Assembly (NCBI GenBank): GCA_947488845.1
Contig: CANLBM010000009.1
Span: forward strand, 62,001 to 126,000
Reading direction: 5' to 3'
DNA from: an uncultured Sphingomonadaceae bacterium
GTDB lineage: Bacteria > Pseudomonadota > Alphaproteobacteria > Sphingomonadales > Sphingomonadaceae
Length of the DNA: 64,000 nt
Below the pieces are notes generated by a model. The model was not told where the DNA came from and searched no databases. It saw only the letters and a list, made by a program, of their open reading frames with translations. The translations under genes were made by a program, and so were the position numbers. Positions 45,763 through 55,507 of the stretch are shown here, piece after piece. Every line of letters begins with the position of its first letter. The stretch's first letter is position 1.

Positions 45763-47006
45763 GCACCTCGGAATCGGCAAATACTCCGCCTGAAATTGCC
45801 GGAGGCCTCAAAAAGAAGCGTTTCCAATTGCAATCGCGTCTCGGGCGCAGCGACCGTTCGCCGCTGGCGATCTGGTTCTGGGAACTCGACCGGGTTCTGC
45901 TTGGATTGATCCTCACGCTGGTGGCGATCGGGCTGATTGCGGTTGCGGCCGCTTCGCCGGTAACTGCGCTGAAATTGAGCAGCGATACGGTCAAGATCGA
46001 TCCGCTCTATTATTTTTATCGTCAGCTTGGATGGGTGATTGTCGGTGTCCCGCTGATGCTGGTGGTTTCAATGTTGCCGAAGGAACAGGCCCGGCGGTTT
46101 GCGATCCTCGGCGCTGTGGCGGCCATCGTGTTGCTGTTCCTCGTGCCGGTGTTCGGAAAGTCCGTCAATGGCGCGCAGCGCTGGATCGGCTATGGTTTCG
46201 CGACCATCCAGCCCGGCGAATTTCTCAAGCCGCTCTATGCAGTGGCGCTGGCGTGGCTGCTGTCGCTCCGGATCAAGGATCCTGCCCTGCCGGTGATTTC
46301 GCTTTCCGTCGTGCTGACGGGGATTATCGCAGTGTTGATGCTGATGCAGCCGAACCTCGGCGAGACCATTCTTATCTGCGGCATCTGGTTCGCGGTGATG
46401 ACCGTCTCCGGCCTGTCGGCGCGCCTGATCGCGGCGGTGGGCATTGGTAGTGTCGGCGGTCTGGTCGGAGCCTATTTTCTTTACCCTGTGGCCACCCACC
46501 GGATCAACGCCTGGCTGTTCGGCGGCGAGGAATTTGATCAGGTGATGCTCGCGCACAAGGCTCTGACCGGCGGCGGCTTGCTCGGCACCGGGCCAGGGCT
46601 GGGCACTGCCAAGTTCAAGCTGCCGGAGGCGCATACCGACTATATTTTCTCGGTGATCGGCGAAGAGTTCGGCCTGCTGGCCTGCATGGCTATCGCCCTG
46701 GTCTTTCTCGCGATCATCGTCCGGGTCTTTCTCCGTCTGCTCGACGAAGAGGATAATTTCATCATTCTCGCGGTAACCGGCCTGACGGCGCAGTTTGGCG
46801 GACAGGCTCTGATCAACATGGCGGTGAATCTGCAGCTTTTCCCGTCAAAGGGCATGACCCTGCCGCTGATCAGCTACGGCGGCTCGTCGATACTGGCTTT
46901 GTGCATCGGTATCGGACTTTTGCTCGCATTTACCCGACGGAACCCGTATCTTGACCGTTCACAATATGGCTCGGCATGGCCCGAGCAGGGACGGATAGCA
47001 GTATGA
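45759..47006 (+). CDS. ftsW: septal glycan polymerase FtsW
   Basis: SEDS-family glycosyltransferase partner of FtsI, 415 residues with ten membrane helices. NGAQRWIGYGFATIQPGEFL, FFAGGEE-like LFGGEEFDQVMLAHKALTGG, GPGLGTAKFKLPEAHTDYIF (catalytic loop with the key aspartate) and PSKGMTLPLISYGGSSILAL are conserved FtsW motifs. A basic cytoplasmic N-terminus of about 40 residues precedes the first helix. It overlaps murG by 4 bases. Confidence 0.96.
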   Translation: MSTSESANTPPEIAGGLKKKRFQLQSRLGRSDRSPLAIWFWELDRVLLGLILTLVAIGLIAVAAASPVTALKLSSDTVKIDPLYYFYRQLGWVIVGVPLMLVVSMLPKEQARRFAILGAVAAIVLLFLVPVFGKSVNGAQRWIGYGFATIQPGEFLKPLYAVALAWLLSLRIKDPALPVISLSVVLTGIIAVLMLMQPNLGETILICGIWFAVMTVSGLSARLIAAVGIGSVGGLVGAYFLYPVATHRINAWLFGGEEFDQVMLAHKALTGGGLLGTGPGLGTAKFKLPEAHTDYIFSVIGEEFGLLACMAIALVFLAIIVRVFLRLLDEEDNFIILAVTGLTAQFGGQALINMAVNLQLFPSKGMTLPLISYGGSSILALCIGIGLLLAFTRRNPYLDRSQYGSAWPEQGRIAV

Positions 47007-48187
47007 GTTTTTCCAAACATTATGTGCTCGCGGCTGGCGGCACCGGTGGGCATATGATCCCGGCCTATGCGCTGGCGCGGGAACTGGTCTTGCGCGGCCA
47101 TCGGGTGGCATTGATCACCGATGCACGCGGCGAGAAAATTCCCGGCATGGTCGACGAAGGGCAGGTCCATGTTCTTCCTGCCGGCCGTATCACCAAGAAT
47201 CCGCGCAGCTGGGTCGGCGGAACCCGCGCCATTCTTCAGGGCCGCCGGATGGCGATGCAGCTTTACGAGACATTCCAGCCGTCGGCCGTCGTCGGTTTCG
47301 GCGGCTATCCCGCTTATCCCGCCTTGCTGGCTGCGAATAGCCGGGACATTCCGACTATTGTCCATGAGCAGAATGCTGTTCTCGGCCGGGTGAATCGGCT
47401 CGCTGCGCGTTCGGTCAACGCTATCGCGACTGCCTATCCCGATGTCCTGCGGATCAAGCCGAAATATCAGGAGAAGGTCCATCTGGTTGGCAATCCGGTG
47501 CGCGAGGAAGTGGTCGCGCTGCGCGAAGAACCCTATCCGCCCTTGTCCGAGGAAGGCATTTTCCGGGTGCTGGTGACCGGTGGAAGCCAGGGTGCCTCGA
47601 TCCTTTCCGATGTCGTACCAGACGCTATGGCAATGTTGCCGATGCATTTGCGCCGCCGTCTGCAGATCACCCAGCAATGCCGTGAAGATGATATCGAGCG
47701 GGTACGGGCCAAATATGCGGAACATGATATCCCGGCGGAACTGGCAACTTATCTGCCGGATCTGCCACAGCGTCTCGGCTGGGCGCATCTGGTAATTGGC
47801 CGGGCAGGGGCTTCGACGATTGCCGAGCTTACCACCGCCGGTCGGCCTGCGATCCTTATTCCTCTGCCCAGCGCGATGGATGATCATCAGACCTATAATG
47901 TCAAAGAGATGGTTGAATCCGGTGGCGCACGGTCAATCCCGCAGTCTCGCTTTACCGCCAAGGAACTGGCCAAACAGATGCAGAAAATGGCGCTGCAACC
48001 GGGTGCGCTGGAAAATGCAGCGCGCTTTGCCGCGAAATGCGGTCGGCCGGAAGCGGTCAATGATCTCGCCGATCTGGTCGAAAGCATCGGCACTTCGCCT
48101 CTGGGCAAGACCATGAAGGTGAAGAAGGAACAGCAGCAGATGATATCGTCGCACAAGGAAGCTCTGGCAAGGAATGATGCACAGTGA
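47003..48187 (+). CDS. murG: lipid II-forming GlcNAc transferase MurG
   Basis: Peripheral membrane glycosyltransferase converting lipid I to lipid II, 394 residues. The N-terminal [20 protein letters not shown] loop, [34 protein letters not shown] and [19 protein letters not shown] are typical, as is [20 protein letters not shown] for the donor site. The ATG at 47003 overlaps the ftsW stop as ATGA. The C-terminal 30 residues after GTSPLGK are an unusual charged tail. murC starts in its stop (GTGA). Confidence 0.96.
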   Translation: MSFSKHYVLAAGGTGGHMIPAYALARELVLRGHRVALITDARGEKIPGMVDEGQVHVLPAGRITKNPRSWVGGTRAILQGRRMAMQLYETFQPSAVVGFGGYPAYPALLAANSRDIPTIVHEQNAVLGRVNRLAARSVNAIATAYPDVLRIKPKYQEKVHLVGNPVREEVVALREEPYPPLSEEGIFRVLVTGGSQGASILSDVVPDAMAMLPMHLRRRLQITQQCREDDIERVRAKYAEHDIPAELATYLPDLPQRLGWAHLVIGRAGASTIAELTTAGRPAILIPLPSAMDDHQTYNVKEMVESGGARSIPQSRFTAKELAKQMQKMALQPGALENAARFAAKCGRPEAVNDLADLVESIGTSPLGKTMKVKKEQQQMISSHKEALARNDAQ

Positions 48188-49590
48188 AGGGCGTCGGAAC
48201 AGACATCGGTACGATCCATTTCGTCGGTATCGGCGGCATCGGCATGTCCGGTATCGCTGAAGTGATGCACAATATGGGCTATCAGGTGCAGGGCAGCGAC
48301 ATTGCCGAAGGCTATGTGATCGACGGCCTGCGCGCGAAGGGCATTGATGTCAAAATCGGCCAGAATGCGGAAAATGTAGAAGGCACGGCGGTGGTTGTGA
48401 CTTCAACTGCGGTCAAGCGCGGCAATCCCGAAGTGGAAGCTGCGCTGGCGGGCCGGATACCTTTGGTCCGCCGGGCCGAGATGCTTGCCGAACTGATGCG
48501 GCTCAAATCGACCATTGCGATTGCCGGAACCCATGGCAAGACCACGACCACGTCGATGGTTGCAGCCATGCTGGATGCGGGCGGGATTGATCCGACCGTG
48601 ATCAATGGCGGGATCATCAACCAATATGGTTCCAACGCCCGGCTGGGCGCCGGCGAGTGGATGGTGATCGAGGCCGACGAAAGTGACGGCAGTTTCCTGC
48701 GCCTTGACGGGACGATCGCGGTCGTCACCAATATCGATGCCGAGCATCTCGATCATTATGGCAGCTTCGACAAGATCAAGGACAGTTTCGTCGAATTCAT
48801 CGAAAATGTTCCCTTTTATGGCGCAGCAATCCTGTGCATCGACCATCCCGAGGTCCAGGCATTGTTGCCGCGCATCCGCGACCGCCGGATTATCACTTAC
48901 GGCTTCTCCGCCCAGGCCGACGTCAAGGGGGTCAATGTTACGCCAATAGCCGGTGGAAACCGCTTTGACGTTGTTGTCCGCGACCGCGATGGCGAGACCC
49001 GAAGCATCGAGAATATCACGCTGCCGATGCCGGGCCGCCACAATGTCCAGAACGCGATTGCGGCTGTCGCCGTCGGCCTCGAAATGGGCATGAGCGACGA
49101 GCAGATCGCCAGAGGCTTTGACGATTTCGGAGGCGTGAAGCGGCGCTTTACCAAGGTCGGCGAAGTGGATGGCGTCACCATTATCGATGACTATGGTCAT
49201 CATCCTGTCGAAATCCAGGCGGTTCTGTCTGCTGCGCGCGAGGGTGCCCAGGGACGGGTGATCGCTGTGGTCCAGCCGCACCGCTTCACCCGCTTGCGCG
49301 ACCATATGGAAGAATTCCAGGGTGCGTTCAACGACGCCGACATGGTGCTGGTGACGCCGGTCTATGTTGCCGGTGAAGATCCGATCGAGGGGATCGACAG
49401 CGATGCTCTGGTCGACGGACTCAAGGTGCGCGGCCATCGTCTAGCCGAAACAGTCGCTGACCAGAAGGCACTGGCGACGCGACTGGCCGAAGTGGCGCAG
49501 CCGCAGGACATGATCATCTGCCTCGGGGCAGGGGATATTACGAAATGGGCCGCGGGGCTTGCGGACGGCATTGCGGAGGCGCGCAAATGA
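48184..49590 (+). CDS. murC: UDP-MurNAc:L-alanine ligase MurC
   Basis: First cytoplasmic amino-acid ligase of peptidoglycan precursor synthesis, 468 residues. [20 protein letters not shown], the ATP loop [40 protein letters not shown] and [20 protein letters not shown] are MurC signatures. The start is GTG at 48184, overlapping the murG stop. Its TGA overlaps an ATG that opens a 47-codon frame leading to murB. Confidence 0.96.
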   Translation: MKGVGTDIGTIHFVGIGGIGMSGIAEVMHNMGYQVQGSDIAEGYVIDGLRAKGIDVKIGQNAENVEGTAVVVTSTAVKRGNPEVEAALAGRIPLVRRAEMLAELMRLKSTIAIAGTHGKTTTTSMVAAMLDAGGIDPTVINGGIINQYGSNARLGAGEWMVIEADESDGSFLRLDGTIAVVTNIDAEHLDHYGSFDKIKDSFVEFIENVPFYGAAILCIDHPEVQALLPRIRDRRIITYGFSAQADVKGVNVTPIAGGNRFDVVVRDRDGETRSIENITLPMPGRHNVQNAIAAVAVGLEMGMSDEQIARGFDDFGGVKRRFTKVGEVDGVTIIDDYGHHPVEIQAVLSAAREGAQGRVIAVVQPHRFTRLRDHMEEFQGAFNDADMVLVTPVYVAGEDPIEGIDSDALVDGLKVRGHRLAETVADQKALATRLAEVAQPQDMIICLGAGDITKWAAGLADGIAEARK

Positions 49591-49730
49591 GCCTGTCACT
49601 GTTCCCGACTTTCCTTAACGTGGCCCTTTTTCCGGCCGTCCTGAGCCTGTCGAAGGACGCCTCCAGACGAGACGTGCACTTCGACAAGCTCGGTGCGAAC
49701 GGTTTTTTCACTCGGGGGCTGATTTTATGA
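49587..49730 (+). CDS. possible 47-residue bridging micro-ORF made from a dispersed repeat
   Basis: ATGA at 49587-49590 overlaps the murC stop, and TGA at 49728-49730 overlaps the murB ATG at 49727, so this frame has the same 4-base coupling as the rest of the cluster on both sides. The predicted peptide ([20 protein letters not shown] ... FTRGLIL) has no recognised family. Its middle is a dispersed repeat read as coding. It may only carry ribosomes across to murB, or may not be translated. No ribosome-binding site of its own is needed if re-initiation occurs. Confidence 0.3.
   Translation: MSLSLFPTFLNVALFPAVLSLSKDASRRDVHFDKLGANGFFTRGLIL
49641..49691. repeat. inverted-arm GAGCCTGTCGAAG repeat inside the dcw cluster
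   Basis: GAGCCTGTCGAAG (49643-49655) and CTTCGACAAGCTC (49679-49691) form 13-bp arms with one mismatch around a 23-base centre, the same layout as at 27200-27248. It sits between murC and murB, which elsewhere in this cluster would be joined directly. Confidence 0.75.
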
Positions 49731-50623
49731 CCGCGGTCGCCACCATGCCGGAAACCCGCGGCAAGCTGACCGAAGGTGCGGCTCTGGCCCCGCTCGTCTG
49801 GTTCAAGAGCGGCGGCGCGGCCGAATGGCTGTTCGAGCCCAGGGATATTGACGATCTGCAGCATTTTCTCCGCGACCTCGATCCGGCGATAGCGGTCTGG
49901 CCGCTCGGGCTGGGGTCGAACCTGATCATCCGTGACGGTGGCATCCGCGGCGTCGTAATCCGGCTGGGCAAGGCCTTTGCCGGTATCGATGCGGACGGGC
50001 TGACCTTGCGCTGCGGTGCCGGCGCACCCGGCATTTCCGCCGCCAGCAAGGCGCGGGATCACGGCATAGCGGGGATGGAATTTCTGCGCGGCATACCCGG
50101 CACCATCGGCGGCGCGGTCCGCATGAACGCCGGCGCCTATGGCCGCGAAGTCTGCGACATATTGGAGAGCGCCGACGTGATCCTGCGCAACGGCGATCTG
50201 GTAACAATCCCCCTGGCCGAGATGGGCTATAGCTATCGCCATTCGGCTCTGCCCGACGGAGCGATCGTGGTCGGCGCGATCTTCAAGGGCGAAGCAGGCG
50301 ATCCCGCGATTATCGGCGCTGAAATGAAGCGCATCGGCGACGAACGCGAAGCCTCGCAGCCGCTGCGCTCCAAGACCGGCGGCTCGACCTTCAAAAACCC
50401 GGATGGCCACAAGGCATGGCAACTGGTCGACGAAGCCGGCTGCCGTGGCCTGCAGATCGGGCAGGCGCAGGTGTCGGAAAAACATTGTAATTTTCTGCTG
50501 AACCTCGGCGGCGCGACCTCTTCCGATATTGAGGCATTGGGGAACGAAGTGCGCAAGCGGGTGAAAGAATATTCCGGCGTCGAACTGCATTGGGAAATCC
50601 AGCGCGTGGGAGAAGAAGCATGA
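49727..50623 (+). CDS. murB: UDP-N-acetylenolpyruvoylglucosamine reductase MurB
   Basis: FAD enzyme reducing UDP-GlcNAc-enolpyruvate to UDP-MurNAc, 298 residues, type I/II short form. LAPLVWFKSGGAAEWLFEP, LGLGSNLIIRDGGIRGVVIR, EFLRGIPGTIGGAVRMNAGA and GGSTFKNPDGHKAWQLVDEA (catalytic serine region) are visible, with EKHCNFLLNLGGATSSDIEA near the end. GGGGG lies about 9 bases upstream. It overlaps ddl by 4 bases. Confidence 0.96.
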   Translation: MTAVATMPETRGKLTEGAALAPLVWFKSGGAAEWLFEPRDIDDLQHFLRDLDPAIAVWPLGLGSNLIIRDGGIRGVVIRLGKAFAGIDADGLTLRCGAGAPGISAASKARDHGIAGMEFLRGIPGTIGGAVRMNAGAYGREVCDILESADVILRNGDLVTIPLAEMGYSYRHSALPDGAIVVGAIFKGEAGDPAIIGAEMKRIGDEREASQPLRSKTGGSTFKNPDGHKAWQLVDEAGCRGLQIGQAQVSEKHCNFLLNLGGATSSDIEALGNEVRKRVKEYSGVELHWEIQRVGEEA

Positions 50624-51552
50624 CCGCCAAAGTCGAAAAGAGCCTCCACGTCGCTGTCCTGATGGGTGGCTGGTCCGCCGAGCGCGAAGTATCCTTGAGC
50701 AGCGGCAATGGCGTCGCCGACGCGCTCGAGAAAAACGGTCACAAAGTGTCTCGTGTGGATATGGACCGCAATGTCGCGCAGATACTGACCGGACTCCGGC
50801 CCGATGTGGTTTTCAACGCGCTGCACGGGGTCCCCGGTGAAGATGGCAGCGTCCAGGGCATGCTCGACCTGATGCAGATTCCCTATACCCACAGCGGCAT
50901 GGTCACATCGGTCATTGCGATCGACAAGGAACTGACCAAGCAGCAGCTTGTCCCCGCCGGCATCCCCATGCCCAAGGGCAAGGTGGTTTCCAGCGCCAGC
51001 CTCTACGAAGCCGACCCTATGCCGCGGCCCTATGTCCTGAAGCCGGTCAACGAAGGCTCCTCGGTCGGCGTCGCGATCGTCACCGACGACAGCAATTACG
51101 GCTATCCGATCGGCCGCGATGTTGCCGGTCCGTGGCAGGAATTTGACGAGCTGCTGGCCGAACCCTTCATCAAGGGGCGCGAACTGACCACGGCCGTTGT
51201 CGGCGGCAAGGCGCTGTGCGTCACCGAATTGAAAACGGCGCAGGGTTTTTACGATTATGCGGCAAAATATACCGAAGGCCTGACCCAGCACGTCTGTCCC
51301 GCCGAAATTCCAGAGGATATCGAGAAATTATGTCTCGACTATGCCTTGCGCGCGCATCAGGTTCTGGGCTGCAAGGGCACTTCGCGGACCGATTTCCGCT
51401 GGGACGACGAACTGGGCGCGGCTGGCCTGTTCGTGCTCGAAACCAATACCCAGCCCGGCATGACCCCGCTCAGCCTCGTCCCCGAACAGGCGAAGCAGAT
51501 GGGGATCAGCTACGAGCAACTGGTCGAATTGATTGTGAGAGAAGCGTTATGA
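50620..51552 (+). CDS. ddl: D-alanine--D-alanine ligase
   Basis: ATP-grasp ligase making D-Ala-D-Ala for MurF, 310 residues, DdlB-type length. VAVLMGGWSAEREVSLSSGN, NALHGVPGEDGSVQGMLDLM, PYVLKPVNEGSSVGVAIVT and VLETNTQPGMTPLSLVPEQA are the conserved blocks. The ATG at 50620 overlaps the murB stop as ATGA; an upstream in-frame codon at 50590 is not favoured. It overlaps ftsQ by 4 bases. Confidence 0.96.
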   Translation: MTAKVEKSLHVAVLMGGWSAEREVSLSSGNGVADALEKNGHKVSRVDMDRNVAQILTGLRPDVVFNALHGVPGEDGSVQGMLDLMQIPYTHSGMVTSVIAIDKELTKQQLVPAGIPMPKGKVVSSASLYEADPMPRPYVLKPVNEGSSVGVAIVTDDSNYGYPIGRDVAGPWQEFDELLAEPFIKGRELTTAVVGGKALCVTELKTAQGFYDYAAKYTEGLTQHVCPAEIPEDIEKLCLDYALRAHQVLGCKGTSRTDFRWDDELGAAGLFVLETNTQPGMTPLSLVPEQAKQMGISYEQLVELIVREAL

Positions 51553-52430
51553 CAGCAACCCGGAAGCGCACCAATCGGCAGGTCAAGGGCAAGCCGCGCA
51601 AACAGGCGAAACGCAAGGTCCGTCAGGTCTCGATTTTCGACAAGATTTTGCGCGCGATGCCGGTGACCGAAGAACAGGTGCAAAAGGGCCTGACCTGGGG
51701 GCTGGTTGGGGTTTTCATTCTTGGCGCCTACAGCGTGGCCCATTATTCCGGTATCAACGAACGGATCAAGACCGAGGTCGCTGCTGCGGTCGGCAAGGCC
51801 GGTTTTGAAGTGAAGCGGGTCGAGGTCAGCGGCGTCAACCGGATCGACGAGCTGAAAGTCTATGAAATCACGCTCGCCCAGAAAGACCGGTCGATGCTGC
51901 TGGTCGACATCGACGCGGTGCGCGAAGATCTGATGTCGAACGGCTGGATCAAGGACGCCCGGATTTCCCGACGCTTGCCCGATACGTTGGTTGTGGACAT
52001 AGTCGAGCGCGAACCGGTGGCTGTCTGGCAAAATCAGGGCCAGCTGTCGCTGATCGACAAGACCGGCTATCCACTGGAAGAAATCAGCAAGGAAGAAATC
52101 CCCGCCCTGCCAGTGATCGTCGGCAAGAAAGCCAATCTGAAATTTACCCAGCTGGACTCGCTGCTCGACGTCGCACCAGCGCTGCGCCCGATGGTGACCG
52201 GTGCGACCTGGATCGGGAACCGCCGCTGGGATCTGGAATTTGACAGCGGCGAGACGCTGGCTCTGCCAGAAGGCGAAGAAACCGCATCGGCAGCTTTGTT
52301 GAATTTTGCGCGTATGGACGGCGTCAACCGGTTGCTCGGGCGCGGGGTCGTGCATTTTGACTTGCGCGATGCCGAACGCGCCTATTTGCGGATGCCGCCG
52401 AAACTGGCGGCGGCTGATCCGGACAGCTGA
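51549..52430 (+). CDS. ftsQ: division protein FtsQ
   Basis: Bitopic divisome protein, 293 residues. A Lys/Arg-rich cytoplasmic tail (about 1-50, RKRTNRQVKGKPRKQAKRKV) is followed by one membrane helix (LTWGLVGVFILGAYSVAHY, about 48-66). A POTRA domain (about 75-150: FEVKRVEVSGVNRIDELKVY, SNGWIKDARISRRLPDTLVV) and a beta domain complete it. The start ATG at 51549 overlaps the ddl stop. About 57 bases separate it from ftsA. Confidence 0.94.
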   Translation: MTATRKRTNRQVKGKPRKQAKRKVRQVSIFDKILRAMPVTEEQVQKGLTWGLVGVFILGAYSVAHYSGINERIKTEVAAAVGKAGFEVKRVEVSGVNRIDELKVYEITLAQKDRSMLLVDIDAVREDLMSNGWIKDARISRRLPDTLVVDIVEREPVAVWQNQGQLSLIDKTGYPLEEISKEEIPALPVIVGKKANLKFTQLDSLLDVAPALRPMVTGATWIGNRRWDLEFDSGETLALPEGEETASAALLNFARMDGVNRLLGRGVVHFDLRDAERAYLRMPPKLAAADPDS

Positions 52431-52487
52431 ACGGTTGCATTGTGGAACGGGTGGTGACGATATTAATCGGGGTGAAGGACTAGACAA

Positions 52488-53747
52488 ATGGCAGCACGGG
52501 TAGAGAAAATCTTTACAGCACTGGATATCGGTTCGTCCAAGATATCCGCGATGATTGCCGGACGGATGGACAATGGCGAACTGACGGTTCTTGGTACCGG
52601 ACAGCGGGCCAGCAAGGGCGTCAAGCGGGGCTATATTGCCGATACCGAAACGACCGAGTTGGATGTCCGGGACGCGGTCGAACAGGCAGAGCGGATTGCC
52701 GGGACCAATATCGACGATGTCTGGGTCAGCTTTTCCGCCGGCGGCCTGCAAAGCATGCTGACCTCGGTCGAAACCGAACTGGGTGGTCACCGGATCGAGC
52801 AGGAGGATATTGATCTGCTGCTCGACGCCGGGCGCTCCAGCATCGACCCCAAGGGCAAGATGGTGCTGCATGCCCAGCCGGCTCTCTATACGCTTGACGG
52901 CCTGAACGGGGTCAAGAAGCCGAAAGGCCTGCACGCCGATCGTCTTGGCGTGGACATTCATGTCATTCTCGCCGAAGGTTCGCCGGTCCGCAATATCGAT
53001 ATGAGCGTGCGGGGCGCGCATCTCAACGTCAAATCGATCGTCGCATCGCCGATCGCCGCCGGAACCGCCTGCCTTTCCAGGGAAGAGCGCGAGCTTGGCG
53101 TGGCTCTGGTCGAATTGGGCGCGGAAGTGACCAATGTTTCGCTGTTCGCTGGCGGGATGCTGGTCGGTCTGACGACGCTGCCTTATGGCGCCGCCGATAT
53201 CACCGACGATATTGCCTCTTCCTTCGGTTTGCGGCGCGCGCAGGCCGAGCGGATAAAATGTTTCTATGGCTCGGCGACCACCAGTCCCCGTGACAATCAT
53301 GACGTTATCAATCTTGATCTCGAGAAAAGCGCGGAACATAGCGACGAAGACGGACGGATCACCCGTGCGCAGCTGATTTCGGTTATCCGGCAGCGGCTGG
53401 ACCATCTGATCGGGGAAATCGGGCGGTCGCTGAAGGAACTCGGCTTTACCGGTCCGGTTGGCCGGCAGGTTGTGCTGACAGGTGGCGGGGCCGAACTCAA
53501 GGGCATCGCCGACTACGCCCAGTCCGCTTTGGGCCGCACGGTGCGCATCGGCCGACCGACTGGCCTGAGCGCTCTTCCCGAAGCGCACAGCGGCCCTGCT
53601 TTCGCGGGACTCGCAGGGCTCGCGCTCTATGCATCACAGGATCCGGTTGATCTGCGATCGATGTCGGGGAGCCACCAAAAAGTCTATAAATATGGCGGAT
53701 CGGCAGTGATCGGGCGTTTGATGTCAGCGATCCGGGGAAATTTTTAG
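52488..53747 (+). CDS. ftsA: division protein FtsA
   Basis: Actin-like ATPase that tethers FtsZ to the membrane, 419 residues. IFTALDIGSSKISAMIAGRM is the phosphate-1 motif, then GTGQRASKGVKRGYIADTET, the 1C subdomain and VVLTGGGAELKGIADYAQSA (adenosine motif). The C-terminal KVYKYGGSAVIGRLMSAIRG includes the amphipathic membrane-targeting helix. AAGGA lies 9 bases before the ATG. A 105-base gap follows before ftsZ. Confidence 0.96.
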   Translation: MAARVEKIFTALDIGSSKISAMIAGRMDNGELTVLGTGQRASKGVKRGYIADTETTELDVRDAVEQAERIAGTNIDDVWVSFSAGGLQSMLTSVETELGGHRIEQEDIDLLLDAGRSSIDPKGKMVLHAQPALYTLDGLNGVKKPKGLHADRLGVDIHVILAEGSPVRNIDMSVRGAHLNVKSIVASPIAAGTACLSREERELGVALVELGAEVTNVSLFAGGMLVGLTTLPYGAADITDDIASSFGLRRAQAERIKCFYGSATTSPRDNHDVINLDLEKSAEHSDEDGRITRAQLISVIRQRLDHLIGEIGRSLKELGFTGPVGRQVVLTGGGAELKGIADYAQSALGRTVRIGRPTGLSALPEAHSGPAFAGLAGLALYASQDPVDLRSMSGSHQKVYKYGGSAVIGRLMSAIRGNF

Positions 53748-53852
53748 TAAAGCGGCAAAATAAATTAACTTTTCGGGTGATTCTGGGAAGAAATTTGTGC
53801 AAAGCGTTAACAAAATATGACAGCACGACCAAATGTCTCGGGAGACAGTGAG

Positions 53853-55400
53853 ATGAGTATCAATATTGGCCCACCGGAAGTCGAAGAACTGAAGCCGAAA
53901 ATTGCGGTTATCGGAGTCGGCGGAGCCGGGGGTAACGCCATTGCCAACATGATTGCGGCGCAGGTCGAGGGGGTCGATTTTATCGTCACCAACACCGACG
54001 CACAATCGCTTAACAGTTCGACTGCCGAACGGCGTATCCAGCTTGGCCCCGATATCACACAGGGTCTGGGTGCCGGATCGCGCCCCGAGGTCGGCCGTGC
54101 AGCCGCCGAAGAAACCATCGATCTGGTCGAGCAGGCGCTGGAAGGCACGCATATGTGCTTCATCGCTGCCGGCATGGGCGGCGGTACCGGTACCGGTGCT
54201 GCTCCGGTGATCGCCAAAGCGGCCCGCGACCGCGGTATATTGACCGTCGGCGTGGTGACCAAACCATTCACTTTCGAAGGCACGCGCCGGATGAAATCGG
54301 CTGAAGCCGGTATCGAGGAATTGCAGAAGAACGTCGATACATTGATCGTCATTCCGAACCAGAACCTGTTCCTGGTTGCCAATCCGAACACCACCTTCAA
54401 GGAAGCGTTCCTGCTGGCTGATGAAGTCCTGCAACAGGGTGTTCGCGGTATTACCGATCTGATGGTCATGCCGGGCCTGATCAACCTCGACTTTGCCGAC
54501 GTGCGCAGCGTCATGCACGAAATGGGCAAGGCGATGATGGGAACCGGCGAAGCCGAAGGCGACGGACGTGCGCTGGAAGCGGCCGAAAAAGCCATCGCCA
54601 ATCCTCTGCTCGACGGCGTGTCGATGCAGGGCGCCAAGGGCGTAATCGTTTCCATCACCGGCGGTGAAGATATGCGTCTGATGGAAGTCGATGAAGCAGC
54701 CAACCATATCCGCGAACTGGTCGATCCTGATGCGAATATCATCTGGGGTAGTGCGTTTAACCCGAATCTGGACGGACGTATCCGTGTTTCGGTTGTCGCC
54801 ACCGGAATCGATAGTGAGGGCAGCAGGTCCTCACCCGCGTCGGCTGCATCCTTCGCCATGGCCAGTTCAGCGCCCAAATCGGAAGATATTCCGCTGTCGT
54901 CCAGCTTCGCTTCGTCGATTGCCAGCGACGATGACGCAGAAGAAGCCGCGCAGGAAGCTGAAATCGCGTCCGTACCGGTGCCAGACACCGATGCCGAACC
55001 GGAAATTGAACAGGAAGTAGAGCCAGTAGCGTCACCTGCTCCTGTCGCGACATATGGCGGCGATGACGAGGAAGAATATGAAGACGAGACAGCGACAACG
55101 CCGTCTTTCGCGTCGCTTACACCGGGAATGGCTGCTGCAAAGCATCTACCGGAGGACGAGGACGAACTGGTGCTGGGCGATGATGCCATCCAGGTCTACG
55201 ACGATGAAGAAAGCGGTTCGGCGGTTCCACCACCACCGCCGGCACCCCGGGTCGCTTCCAGTGGCGGCACGTTGTTCGAACGGATGTCCAATCTGACACG
55301 GGGCGGATCAAAGGCCGATGAAGACGATGGTGGCGAAGATGATAAATCTTCCGATCCACTCGACATTCCGCGATTCTTGAACCGGCAGAATAATCAATAA
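53853..55400 (+). CDS. ftsZ: division GTPase FtsZ
   Basis: Tubulin-like GTPase forming the Z ring, 515 residues. The globular domain shows [20 protein letters not shown], the tubulin signature [18 protein letters not shown] and [20 protein letters not shown]. Beyond residue 325 or so comes a long acidic, Ser/Ala/Glu-rich linker of about 170 residues, then the conserved C-terminal peptide [13 protein letters not shown] that binds FtsA and ZipA-like partners. An in-frame ATG at 53817 exists, but GGGAG 8 bases upstream supports 53853 and matches relatives' N-termini. Confidence 0.96.
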   Translation: MSINIGPPEVEELKPKIAVIGVGGAGGNAIANMIAAQVEGVDFIVTNTDAQSLNSSTAERRIQLGPDITQGLGAGSRPEVGRAAAEETIDLVEQALEGTHMCFIAAGMGGGTGTGAAPVIAKAARDRGILTVGVVTKPFTFEGTRRMKSAEAGIEELQKNVDTLIVIPNQNLFLVANPNTTFKEAFLLADEVLQQGVRGITDLMVMPGLINLDFADVRSVMHEMGKAMMGTGEAEGDGRALEAAEKAIANPLLDGVSMQGAKGVIVSITGGEDMRLMEVDEAANHIRELVDPDANIIWGSAFNPNLDGRIRVSVVATGIDSEGSRSSPASAASFAMASSAPKSEDIPLSSSFASSIASDDDAEEAAQEAEIASVPVPDTDAEPEIEQEVEPVASPAPVATYGGDDEEEYEDETATTPSFASLTPGMAAAKHLPEDEDELVLGDDAIQVYDDEESGSAVPPPPPAPRVASSGGTLFERMSNLTRGGSKADEDDGGEDDKSSDPLDIPRFLNRQNNQ

Positions 55401-55507
55401 AACCGGGTTCGGGTCCCGCGGATTTTTATGCTGATGAGGTGGCACGAGGGAGTTTGTCTTTTGCGTGCCACCATTGACCTTGCCAGGCTTCGGGAAAGAT
55501 TGATTTC

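Noticed and set aside
51510..53588. A 692-codon open frame on the minus strand across ftsQ and ftsA
   Set aside because: It lies fully antisense to two well-supported genes and has no domain, signal or ribosome-binding site. Codon bias on the coding strand explains the missing stops.
53807..55189. Ser-rich 460-codon minus-strand frame opposite ftsZ
   Set aside because: Its Ser/Ser-Ser runs are the complement of the acidic GAC/GAA/GAT codons of the FtsZ linker.
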